DNA from: Scortum barcoo
Taxonomy: Eukaryota; Chordata; Actinopteri; Centrarchiformes; Terapontidae
Length of the DNA: 64,000 nt
Reading direction: 5' to 3'
Assembly (NCBI GenBank): GCA_023238725.1
Contig: CM041535.1
Coordinates: 22,749,230 to 22,813,229, forward strand
Part shown: positions 30,962 through 43,200 of the stretch, piece by piece
Layout of the letters: each line of letters starts with the position of its first letter
Numbering within the stretch: the first letter of the stretch is position 1
Translations under genes and position numbers: made by a program
Notes under the pieces: generated by a model
Told to the model about the DNA's origin: nothing
What the model saw: only the letters and a program-made list of their open reading frames with translations
Database searches by the model: none

Positions 30962-32036
30962 TGCACTGTATGGAGAACAGGTGCATTTGTAAACACAAAA
31001 CCCAGCAGTCCCTGCAAGAATCTAAGAGGATAACTATGAAAATGATGATCTGGGCTCTGATCAGACACTGCATGCATGCATTGGTGGGTGCAGTGGGGGG
31101 GTGTGAATGCCAGTATCCTACATTCATCCCAGGTGGAAGTGCCATTTGAAAGATTATCTCCCCACTTTATTGGATCATTCAAAATGAAAAGACATAATCA
31201 AGATGAGAGAGATGTAATGAAACGTTTCTTTTTTTTTAAAGACAGAAAACCTTGCATGAGTTTCTGAAGTAACTCTCACAGTCGGTGCTGGTGTTCAGAC
31301 CGCTTCCACTGTTTTTCCAGTTGGGCCTCACTCTCAACCCATGTGGGAGCAGAGCGCACAGTCACAAAAGCCCCGTACACAGGAGCATCTCTGAACGAAC
31401 CCCATTATTAAAGACCAAAAGAGCTAAATAATATCCTCCTCTATCTACCTCTAAAAGCTGCTTTCCATCCAGCCTGAAGTGTCCAGCGTCTGTGTGGTAA
31501 TGATGTGCTCCCCATCAGACTGATAACAGGAACTGTGACGCACAAACACAGAGGCTCGCTGAATGAAACCCATTTTTGTTCTTTCACTCTTAAAATTTGA
31601 AGTTCAGTTGTGATTTTTTTTTCCTTTCTGTGCTGAGTCACTGGACTAATTTTCCCACTCTAAAATTGAAAAATAAAAGTTAGTTCAGTTTTTTTTTTCT
31701 TTAAATGCTGAGTCACAGGATTTATGCTCCACTGTGTGCTGAGTCACACTCAAGAATAAAAAATAAAACATAAAAATGGGTTGTTTTTTTTAAAGAGCAG
31801 TGCTGTACGTGGGTCAGTGAGTAGTGACGTCATTACGTTTCACTGTGCAGGTGGGCGGACAAAGTGCACTCACTGATTGAACTTGTGTGCACACGTTACC
31901 GGCTTTAACACCGCCAATACGGACAACTACGTGCTCCCACTCAACAGCTGCAGGTTTATCTGTACAAACTTCCCGTTCAGCGACAATCTGCGTATTTACT
32001 CGTTCATTAACGGGTGTTTTCTTTGCTGAACTTACC
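30962..32036. other. qng1 5' UTR intron
   Basis: Bounded by a possible acceptor (ATACAG or TGCAG) just above 30961 and the donor CAGCG/GTAAGT at 32031-32036 on the minus strand. It contains the three NF-E2/MAF-like sites at 31631-31747 and no coding exon. This intron is inferred from splice motifs. Confidence 0.45.
31631..31747. promoter_or_regulatory. Three TGCTGAGTCAC (NF-E2/MAF-BACH type) sites
   Basis: Identical 11-mers lie at 31631-31641, 31706-31716 and 31737-31747. TGCTGAGTCAC is the core recognised by CNC-bZIP/small-MAF dimers (NF-E2, NRF2, BACH1) and contains an AP-1 site. The first two sit at the same place in a diverged tandem unit of about 70 bp (from about 31586 and 31656), so duplication explains part of the clustering. 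They lie a few hundred bases inside the transcript from the likely qng1 first exon. Confidence 0.55.
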
Positions 32037-32160
32037 GCTGAATGCAGAGAAACTACACTGCAAGCTCGTGTGGTCACGCTTCCGCTACCTGGTTTCCAGC
32101 TGTTGACCAATCAGCGCGTCTCCTGTGGACGCATCACAGGGTGATAAACCAATCATATGA
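32037..32160 (-). promoter_or_regulatory. qng1: qng1 non-coding first exon and promoter
   Basis: The donor GTAAGT just below 32037 marks a first exon on the minus strand. CCAAT pentamers on the plus strand at 32107-32111 and 32149-32153 are inverted CCAAT boxes relative to qng1, a usual NF-Y arrangement near a start site. Confidence 0.45.
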
Positions 32161-33354
32161 AGCCCAGAGAGGAAACCGGAACATCGTTCCGCTATGAATA
32201 CGCAAAGAATGATAATTAAATTTGTACAATTACCACTGTAAAAACTAGTATTTTTGGTCTGGGCCACGCATTACTATGACATTATTTTTCAATACATTTT
32301 AGTGGCGTTGATCATCAAATCTCTTAAATCCATAGACTGCACTATTGACACTTTTTAAACCGTACCATACTGCAATTTGCACTGTCTATATTCTATATTT
32401 ATATTTTTTACTGCCTATATCCTAATTTCACTATTTGTACATTTTTTTATACTGTAGCGAGCAAATGCAACAACATTTCATTCTGTATACACTGCATATA
32501 TGAGTGACAATAAAGTCTAAGTCTAAATGCATCCCCAGTACATAAGCCTATGTCCGCCGATATGATAAAAAAAATTCCTGTAAGTCATAATACTCGAAAT
32601 AATGAGGAACTCCCAAAATAACTAAGTATCTTGAAATACAAAATCACTCCTTGCGATACTTTCGAAAAAGTTTCTCAGTGTAATCACTTACTTGGTCTTT
32701 TTATTATCATGATAAACCTCGAAATAATGACTTCTCAAAATAAGGAGAAACTCCTTAAAAAAAAAAACAGTGAGTTCAAATCTACAAATGATTTAGCATC
32801 TCAAAAAGCAAAATCATTAAAGATACTTCTAAGAAGATTTGTAATTATAATCATTTACTGGATGTTTTTTCATCACATTGAAGGAAATGGGCTTCCATAG
32901 TCCAAGGACAATGATTTAAAGGTTAACAAATACCAGGGAAGTGAACAAAATTATGAAGTTTCTATGTCAAAAAAGAGCTACTAGAGGAAGAATCAGTGAC
33001 TTTAAAACACTGTTCTTCAATGTGCATAGTTGCTATCTCTGTCTTATGACAGTAATCGTTATCTCTGGGTTAGAGCTGGTTAACAATTTGCAGATGTCAG
33101 GTGTTTGGATTTTCTTCCCCCCCCACCCCCTTTTAATTCTAGACAAAACCACAATGACTTAGTCTAGAGAATAATCTGCAGATTGATCTTGATAGTCGTA
33201 GCTTTAAATGTAACATGCATAAGATGGCAGTTCGACTATCACCAAAACAATCACAAATAACTTTAATCCACAGTTCCATCAGTGCACAAAAGCTGCAAAA
33301 GAGAAACAAAGCTCAATAAAAATGCAAATTGGTTCAGTAAAAAGTGGCACCATC
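32161..33354. other. qng1-hnrnpk spacer
   Basis: No exon was recognised. About 32345-32526 looks like the 3' end of a fish LINE (CATTTCATTCTGTATACACT, then GACAATAAAGTCTAAGTC). About 32560-32770 holds loosely repeated CTCGAAATAATGA-type words. The genes on both sides are on the minus strand. Confidence 0.5.
32345..32526 (+). mobile_element. LINE 3'-end fragment
   Basis: AT-rich segment, then GAGCAAATGCAACAACATTT, CATTCTGTATACACTGCATA and the terminal GACAATAAAGTCTAAGTCTA. This is the 3' end form of common fish non-LTR elements. Inactive fragment. Confidence 0.5.
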
Positions 33355-33360
33355 TTTATT
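33355..33360 (-). terminator. hnrnpk: hnrnpk polyA signal
   Basis: AATAAA on the minus strand at the distal end of a roughly 900-nt stretch after the hnrnpk stop codon. The 3' UTR length suits this gene. Confidence 0.5.
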
Positions 33361-34259
33361 CATTTTACAATGTGAAGTCTACAGCATGGAGAGCTAACAA
33401 ATGTAGAGCACAGGAAGTAGCAAGGACAAAATAGGTAAGTTCAGTATCATTTGTCAAATCTCCAATAAAATGTCAAAACAAATTGCTAGCTACATATTTC
33501 AATTTGTGAGGGGTTACTCAAATTATTCAAATGTACTTCGTCACACAACTACCACTGATATTCTTACAGATTAGTCAGACTCTCCTGTATCTGGTGTGTA
33601 CAACAGTCCCAACTTAGACATCCCAAATCCATTCTGAAGGGTAAAAAAATCCCACATCTCTAAGAAAAAAAAAAAAAAAAAGAACCAACAAGAAAGAAAA
33701 TGAAATGGTTCAATATGAAAAGAAACTTAGTTTACATTCTGCATGTTGTAGAGTAGTAATGTGGTACAACGGTGTGTGAAGGGACCGATATAGACAACAG
33801 AAAGCACACCAACCCACACACGCTGACATGCTCGCACATGCTTACACACAGGACAGATTTAAACCGGAGACACAAACATACACATACAAGTCATAAAAAC
33901 TGAAACGCGTCAAAAAATAAAGGTTATGTTTATTTTTATCTGTCAGGAGACTGAAGAGTATTTTGATAGATGTGAGTGTTTAAAAAAAAAAAAAAGAAGA
34001 AGAAGCAAAGAGTATCTGATAAACTAAATGGACTACACTCTTAAAAATGCAGAACATCTACATTTTCTTTATGCACAGGAATGTCGGACATTTATTTCAT
34101 TAAAAAAATACAAAAATAAAATCCAAAAAAGACACCCACAATCCAGAATAATAGTCTGAAGGGGATATGTTGGACAGGGGGTATAAAGGTTGAGGGAGGG
34201 GAAGGGGATTTGGGGAGGGAGGGGCAATCTGAGTCTGCTTCAATCTGAGTCTCCTGGGT

Positions 34260-37200
34260 CTACAGCAACTGACCAGAGTACTGCTTCACACTGAAATAAA
34301 AAGAGTGGAAAAATAAATAAAATACACGTGAAGAAAAATGCAATTCACAAGTCGATGACAACATAAATATATAGCTGTGGGAGGACAGAGTCTCGGGAGG
34401 AAAAGGGGTAAGGAGGCAGAGCGGGGAGAGAGACAGGCGGCGAGGAAGAAAGACAGGCAGAGAGGAAAGATGTGAAATAAGCGAGGAGGAGGAGGAGTAA
34501 ATAAAATAAAAAAAATAAAATAAATAAAAGGAGAGGTGTGGTTAGTCCTTGTGTCCAAGCAGGTGCAGCACACTGAAGGGGGAGGAGAGGAAGGAAGAGG
34601 GAGGCAGGGTTAGTTACCATGGCAACACTACACTACTCATGAGACAGCGGCGGCAGGTCTACAGCTGTATTAGCATTCGGGCTAAGCTCGGGCAGCGTCA
34701 ACAAGGAAGTGGTGTGTGTTATACGTGCCTACTGGTTGCCAAGGGAGACAGAAGAGGAGGAGCCCGTGCTATTTGGCAGACTGTGATTTGTTGTCGGTTG
34801 ATCTAACTAAAAACAACAAAATCACTAGTCTTCCACACAGCAGCAGCCAGGGGAAGAATCAATCCACTCCCTGCTTCACAGTGAAACGGCTTAGGTGGCA
34901 AATAGACATTTTTTTTTTATTTTATCATTTCTTCTACCAATCATTTTCAATGGACAAATGTGACAGTCAGATAAACATGTCAATCACATTGACCCTTTTA
35001 AAAAAATTGTCATGTACAGCTATTAAGTTTGCCTACTCCTTCACAGCCATTTCATGCAAGAGGAAGGTTTGAACAAGTTGCAGGTTGCATGGGAAAGAAA
35101 GGAAGGGGGTTAGTGAAGAAGAGACAGCAGGCAACAGAAATGCATAACCCAGTGAAAAAAGTGGGTTAACTAGTATTAATTTAGAAAACATATTTATGCA
35201 TTTATAAGCTTAGAAAAACCTATAATCTATATAGGTGTGATTCAGACGGTTCAAGAGAGGTAAAGAAAGAAGTATTTGTAGTTTTTTTCTAGTATGAGTT
35301 TACAAGACTGCATTTTGTTGGGTTGCATCAAAGTTTTTATGATGCAACCCAACAGATGTGAGCTGAGGTTTGTTTGGATAAATGGTTCAACTACAGCTAA
35401 TGTGCTGAATCAAGAATTGCTACATCTACTAAGACGGAAGTCGGTGTGATATAATAAGACTGTGTCAGAACTTGCCTGTTCTGTAGGAGGTACTGGGCGT
35501 TCTGGATCTGATCCTGGGTGCCAGTAATGGTGATGATTCGGTCCTCAGAACCTTCCAGAGGCTCGTCGATCTTGATGGAGGCTCCACACTCGTGGCGGAT
35601 CAGTTTGATCCGCTGGCCTCCCTTACCAATGATAGAGCCGGCAAGCTGTCAACGGCGTACCCGAGGAGAATGAGAGGGGTGGGGAAGAATGAAAGAAAGG
35701 AGGAAAAAAAAAAAAAAAAACACATGCGGAGAAACAGTTTAGGCAATGGGAATAATACATGTGTGGAGAGAGCATAAAGCATGATTGACAGGTATGCTAA
35801 AGAAAACATGGTTTCAAATATTTGAGGTATTTTAACACATTGAGTAAATGTGAAAACATAAATAATTATATATCTCAAATGATTTTTGTTAAACTGAAAG
35901 ATGACCTTGTCCAGTGTGCGTGCATATGGAAAAAGTCAATGTGTGGGAGGCTTTGGTTGGATTTATTGGTCCCTACAACTTGAATACTGTACCAGTCGCT
36001 ATAAGATTGTGGATGGTGATGCACACACATGACTAAATGTCATTTACATGAGCGTGATGAGAGAGTGCAGATGACATGTTCGTCATATCTGACTGAATGC
36101 TATTTATGACAGTGGGGTATGTAGTGGGTGAAGCGGACTGATCTTTCTTTGGCGTTCCAGTTTGCGTGTCGTGTTGCTGTCATTTACTCACGTCTTTAGG
36201 GATCGTCACTTGTGTGGTGATGACAGGGCCGCCCATGTCATTATAGGAGCCACGTCCACCTGACGGTAAGAGGGAGGGGAGGGGTGAAACCCAAAAGTAA
36301 ACAAGCAGGGGAAAAAAAAAAAAAAGAACGAACAGAAACAGAGGAAAAGTAAGTAGCGTGTTAAAAATCAGTACTTGGCTGCCAACGTGATCACACATGG
36401 CTCAGCACATTTTTCTAATAGTGATCGATGACAAAGGATAGAGGCTCACCTGACTGATAGCTATCCCAGGAGGAACTGTTGTCTGAGGAGAAAAAGCAAG
36501 AAAGAACAATCAGTGATTGGAAGATTAAGACAAGTTGTTTAATTCTGATATTTGCAAAAAAACAAATATTCAAAATAACCATCTCAATACTAAACTCAAA
36601 CATGACTGTTCATTAATTTTCAAAATATGTTTAAGAACACTGCTGAATAACAACATTTGTTATAAAGCATGACACTTTAGTGAATAATCAAGTGAAATGT
36701 CATTCCACTTAAGTTCTCATAAGAAGCTAAATATATTTGCAAATCAACAGACAACACAATGTGATCTGCAGTGTCCTTCTAGCCAGGTTGTCACTGTGCA
36801 GATTGTGTCATTTTATCTATTGACATTACATTCACACAAAATGCTTAACAAAACAGTATGATGAAAAGAAGAGGCCTGCATCAAAACACATTTACACCCT
36901 TGAACCAACATCCATATAATGACAGGAAAAACAAGAGGCTTAGCACTTACCATATCCTCCTCCGCTCTGTAAAAAACAAGGAGAAAAACAAACAGATTAT
37001 ATACAGCACAGCCAGTTCCTTTCATCTTTCCACAGATCCTAGATGAATGGACGGAGGAAGGTAAGCACGAATGTATGGATGATGCAGCAGCCTTGTCCAT
37101 GGAGTAGACTCAACTAAAAGCCACCCAGTTTTCATCCATAAACCAGACTCCTCCTCCTTCCCTTCCTCCACCCCCACCCCCCCTTCCCGTCTCTCCTTGC

Positions 37201-40200
37201 ATCTCCATCAGCCCCCATTTTCACCTGCTATTCAGCTGCTGCTGTCACCAGGGCAACAGGCAATTCAAAAAGCTGTTGCTGAGCAACGGCAGGCAGTATC
37301 CTGCCAGCTCTCAGAGAGGGAGAGAGGGAGAGAGAGAGACCTTCCAGTCTGTCAACAAAGCGTTATTATTGCCTAGCAACCAACCATGGCCACCCCCACC
37401 CTCCCCACCCCCAACATCCTCCCTCTCTCTTTGCAGGAAAAAACAGGCTGGCCGTGAAAAGTACACAGTAAGAGGGCAATTATAGCTGATTATTATGGGG
37501 TGTCTCCGGCTGTGGTGATTATGGTCATTTGGTAGGAAGGCTTACACCATGCCAAAACTAGCTTGGATGCATAGCCGGGGCTCAGATGAGTGTGTGCACA
37601 GACATGTGCACATGAGTGACCAGCTATGGCTGTACTGTCAATAAAGCACTATTATCATTACAACACAATGGACAATCACAGCATATTGTCTGGTGCGAGG
37701 ACCAACCAGCATGGCAGCCTGAGGATGCTGGCGCCCAATGAGATGCTAGAACCAGAGCTGCATGCATTTAGCAAAGGGTCACTAACCATGTTATCGCTAT
37801 AGCGATCCGGTCTGCCTCTTCTGTCACTGGTGATGAAAGTGTGCCATGGATGGAGGGGGGGTTGCAGAGAGAGAGAGAGAGACAGGGAGAGGGGATGTGG
37901 GTGGGGGTGGAAAGAAATAGAAAATTCTTACAAAAAATGCTTGACAACATTCCAAAGGAAATTTCTGGTCTAGGTCAAACTGCACACACGCTGAGCAAGA
38001 TTACAGTATAAACACATTTCCTCTCAGCCATCTTCCCACACAGTAACAGGAACAGCTCTGACAGTGTTATAGTGAGAGAAGTGACAGGTGGTGGTGGTGG
38101 TGATGATCAGAGCCAAGGGCTGCTGCTGCTGCCGGCACCACCCCCCCTTCCAAAACAGAGCTCAAACTAAGGAATTATCTTAAGAGATGTGTTTGGATTT
38201 ATTTGGTATTCCTGCAGTTCCTGTAGATCATACATGCATGCACATTATTGTCACGTCAAACTGTAACTGCAAGATAACCTCATATCACTTGTTGCTTTTG
38301 CGTGACAGTCTCTCTGTAGCCATGTTGTATTACATGTTGGTGTCTTATGCTAGGATGACACTGATAAAGAAAATATCAGAAATCAACCCATTATCATCAA
38401 GTTCCAAGAATGCCCTGACATTATCTACTAACGGGAATTGCTGCATTTATATCAGTTTGATTTCCATTAATATTATCTGGATGTGGACACTATTGGACTG
38501 CATTATTCTGGTTTTAGGGAGTGTAGAGCATCCCCATTAATTTGAACAAAACAGTTTTTTTTGTTTCACAGTGCTGCATGAAAATGACCTTAAAAAGGGA
38601 AAAGTAATGTGCAAGTCTGGCAGAATGTTGCATTTGGGTGGAGCTGTAAATACGAGGAAAAGGATTTCTCCAATTGCAAGCGAGCTTCTGAAAGCATGCT
38701 GTTTTGCAGGGGACTGAAGTGTCGGATGTCAGCTTCACATCAGCACATGACCCTCATACACACCACCCCAAATACATTCTTTCAACCTGGGAAATACTGG
38801 GAGTAGCACATTGGATGGGTTATTAACAGAGAAAAGAGGAGGTCACACAGCATTACTGCAGTTCCCTACAAAGCACTCCAAATAAGTGGAGTGTGAACAA
38901 GTGAATGGGAATCAGGGTAAGGGACTAACGCAGGGGGTGTAGTACAAGCAAACAGACTGCAGAGCAATGGATGTTTGCAGAGCAGCAGTTAGTATAGAAT
39001 GTTAATGATATGACAGAAAGGGAAAAGGATTATTTTCTCTAATGAGAAGAAGGGGATAAATGGTCATATGTAAAAAAAACCTAAGAATAAAAGTAATATG
39101 AAAGGGAATTAAGGGAACATGTAGGAATACCTCAAAAACTTTTAATCCATCATGGCCAATCATTTGTCATGTTTGTGAGTAAATGGCGTATCCCTCATGA
39201 AGACCAAAAGGTAAAATGCTCCACTAGAGGAAGCTCCACCAAATGGTATTAATGAAGAATCTCTGCTTCAGTGAATTACAGGTGCGGGTTATGGAATAAC
39301 AGAATATCAAAATGTAGAAGAAGTATCCCTGTTGAGATAGGTTAGGAGGTTTAGGCAAAGGTTTTGGGGCAGAAACTTACTTTGACCTCTCATCTGAGCC
39401 ACGGTACGAGTCATAGTAACGATCATCTCTGTGGGCAAGATGGAGATGGACAAACAGAAACACACAAACACACCCAGACATACATTGATGAGCACATACG
39501 CTTAATGAAATGATAACCATGAATACAAATGTTTCTAGAGGTGTGCAAAGTCTGATACTGAATTACATACAGTCTACTAGACTCTGCTTAGACAACGTAA
39601 AGCAAGTTTGGCATGTGTGTGAACAGACTGCACCTGAGGGGAAAATAAAGCACCTGAAGAGCATTAACTGCATATGCAGATGCAGGAGAGAAGTGCTCTA
39701 CAAGATGAACTTTAGCACTGGACTGAGCCTTGTAAGTTTAAAATATCAAACTCTTTCAAACACAATTGGCGTAAAAGCACTGTCAACTTCAGTGAGTGGG
39801 ATCATGCAGTCAATTGGCACTACAGTGTTCACATTGCAATGTAAGATACTTTATGGCGCAAAAAAAAAAAAAAGTTTAACACAAACACCATCAAACTTGT
39901 TTCTAATAATAGAATCCCTCAGGTAAATAAATTTATATCTTATCTTGAGTGGCCACACCTTAAGACCAGACTCACGTTGTACAAATAAAAGAAAGCAGGA
40001 GAGCGACAGAGAAAAGAGCACCAGATCCTTAAGTTCACGTCTTACCCTCCTCTGTGTGGGTGTCCCATGGGCATGTTGCGCCCGCGGCCGCTCCCTCTGC
40101 CAACTCTACTCGGGTGTGGCGGAGGGGGACCTCTGCGGGGGCTCATTTCATCGTAGTCCCGGCGGGAGGGAGGCATTGGTCCCCGTCCCCCTCTGCTGGA

Positions 40201-43200
40201 GGGCATTCGGTCAAATCCACGGTCTCCTCCGCTGGACCTGCCCCCACGCATGGGGAACCCACCCATAAGCCTGCGACCGCTTCCCCTCTCTTCAAACATC
40301 ACAGTGAATCCACCGTATTCATACGTCTCATCGTAGAAGTTGGGGTCGTAGGGCTGTGCACGGCCCTTTATGGGAGCCTAAAAAGGAACATAGAGAAAGA
40401 TATGCTGACCTGCTCTGGGGCATTTGTAGTGTTAAACAAAATCTTGACATAAGATGTATTAAAAGCCGGAGAAGCATCTCCCAAAAAAAAAAAAAAAAAA
40501 AAAATCAGCTGGAGCATGATATGCTGTTAATGTTTGTTTTCCTACTTAAGTGGTTCAAATGAAACTATTTTGAATTTCCAACCATCAGGGTATCTAATAA
40601 GAAAATGGATTCAATATATTTCAGTGTATAGAAATTGATAAATCACAAAATGAAAAAGCCCCTCAACGCCTGAAAGAGACACTTACTTCAGCGATGAGCT
40701 CCAGCATAGTCTTGATGCACTCCACCACCCTCTCTGTTTTACCGCCGACCAGCACCACCCGGTCTGTCGACTGAGGACAACACTCCTGAAACAGCTTGAT
40801 GCTGGTCTTTGTGTTCTGGAGATGCATAAGGCACACACATGAGAGAAGGCTACAATGCCATATCTAATTCTGCCATATCTAAAACTCCAAACATTTCACA
40901 CAACAAATAACAACTATGCTATTTTATAGGCCATTCTGTATCCTCAAGATACATTAAGTATCCTGGGACATAAAATATCGAGCCAGAAAAATATAGCAGT
41001 TAAAAAAATCAATTAAACAAAAACAATAAAATAAAAGGATTAACAAGAGAAAAATTCTATCCTCTTTGGATACCTCCATCTGAGTTTAATCTAGTCATTT
41101 CAATGAGTATATTCTTGTTCAAACTGAAAAATTGGCAGCGACTGAAGGCTGTGAGAATACATGTTGTACATTACTCACACATTTCAGTCTGTAAACTGCT
41201 TTGCGACTGATTTAATTGCAAAAAAACAGATTCCCATCCCTTGTATCAACATACCTCTCGGAGCTCCTTGATCTTAGCTCCCTTCACGCCGATAATCGAG
41301 CCAGCCAGGCTCTGGTGGATCAGCAGACGCAGCTCGCAGTCGAAATCCATGCCATTGTACTGCTGGTACTGAGGACATTTAGCATATTAACAAGTAAGGT
41401 CATTGTTATTTATATAAGCCAATATCACACATCACAATTTACAATCAGTACAACACTAAGATAAAATATATAGTTCTATAAAAGACTGAGACATGCCAGA
41501 GATTTCCTTCTCATTCTGGCACAATCATCCACCACAAGGACACATAATTGCAAGTTAATGTTGAGCATATAAAAATGAAAAAAGAACATATTTCAATACT
41601 TCATATAATGGGTAGCACACACTCTACAGGTGACAAAAAATCTTTTAATTGCATTGGAGTTCAGTTTGAAAGATCTTATGGTAACATTTTTGTATGTTCA
41701 AATAAGTCCTCACCTCTTCCAATGTTGGGATAATCTTCAGCAGGATTTCTCCAACTGTCTCGATGTCGGCACTGATGCTCAGGATGCTTCATATTTTACC
41801 CATCAGTGACAAGGCAGAGACAAAGCCATGCAGAGAGGGTGTGGTTGGAGGAGCCAGCGAGACATCCCGAGAGGGAAGGAACAACATTTCAGATCAGAGA
41901 ATTCACGACATCCCCCTTTTTTTTGCCACAGATAATCAGTGACACCCCATTTAACCAACTCACTACTGAGACTAAACACAGCTAAATAAACTGCTGCCGT
42001 CCAGTGTTTTCTAAACTTTTCATGGTAGGTCAGAATAATTCAACACTGTAACTGGGGAGGAAAAAAAAGCTGGTACCCAAATAATGCAATGAAAAGAAAA
42101 AGAAAAAAAACAGTCTTTTGTCCAGAGAAAGGAAGAAAAGAGACTAAATAAAAGGGGACCCAAAGAAAAGTGACTGCATTTGGTGACCACTGAAGGGGCA
42201 AGACGGGGAGGGTGAAGCCTGAGGAGGATCTGGCAGGATTATAAGCACCAACTGTGCCAGAGAGAACTCTAAAGTCCTAAAGCATAGTTCGGTGGATGCA
42301 CACCACAAAAAAACTTTGACTACAAAGACCACAAATAAGCTGTCCAACACAGCTTTGAAAGATCATGGAAGATTGAGAGAAGGAATAAATTCTCTCTCAC
42401 TTATCATTTACATCCCGTCTTTAAAAAAAAAAGGTTTGGACAGTCATTTTGAGGCTTCACTTGGTCAACGAATTGTAAATAAAATTTTGTTGTCTGCACC
42501 CACCTAGTGACATAATAAATTGAACACAATGAACTGATTGAGAGAACAGTTTGTACATGGAAGTAGAATGGGAGACAGCTTAGGAAGAGTAACAGAGCAG
42601 ATTATACCATGGAAAATGAATTTTGCCACCACTGGAGTTGATGCTTTTTAAAAGGGGATGGGACAAGCAGTTAACATAAAACCAAAGAATGCAGATGTGA
42701 GTGGGACAGAGAGATAATCTGTACTTTCGACAGCTCCAGCAGTCAGTAACCAAGTTCAGATGAAGCAGACGACAGGAAAGGAAAAAACACACAAACATAC
42801 ACACACAAAAACACTTGAATCCTAGCTTGCCTTTTGCGTTTCAGAACGGAATCTGAGTCTATCGGTACAATGAGGGCATCACAAGGAAAGGATGGGATGG
42901 TGCGAGAAGCAGGTGAGCTTATGTAACTAACGAAAAAACAAGAACACCAGTATATCCACTCTGGGGTGGGGTGGGGTGGGGGGTGAAAACGCGAAAGATA
43001 AAGAGGACAGATAATCATCAATGAAAATTAAAGAATTAAAAAAACAAAACAAAAAAAAACCGAACATATTGCACAGATTATAGCAAAGATTTAAAAAGAC
43101 AGTGGCAGATTGTGGAAAAACCCTGACAACACCAGCCTAAGTTTCAATGTTGACGTGACTTTAAAAATGGCATGTAAAAAAGGATGTTGGCACGGCTTGT

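Noticed and set aside
31441..32144. Frames in the qng1 5' UTR intron as a separate gene
   Set aside because: Short, without family features or splice support; the region is better explained as intron and promoter.
35316..35354. Second microRNA precursor
   Set aside because: A 15-bp stem is too short for Drosha/Dicer processing; kept only as a structural hairpin.
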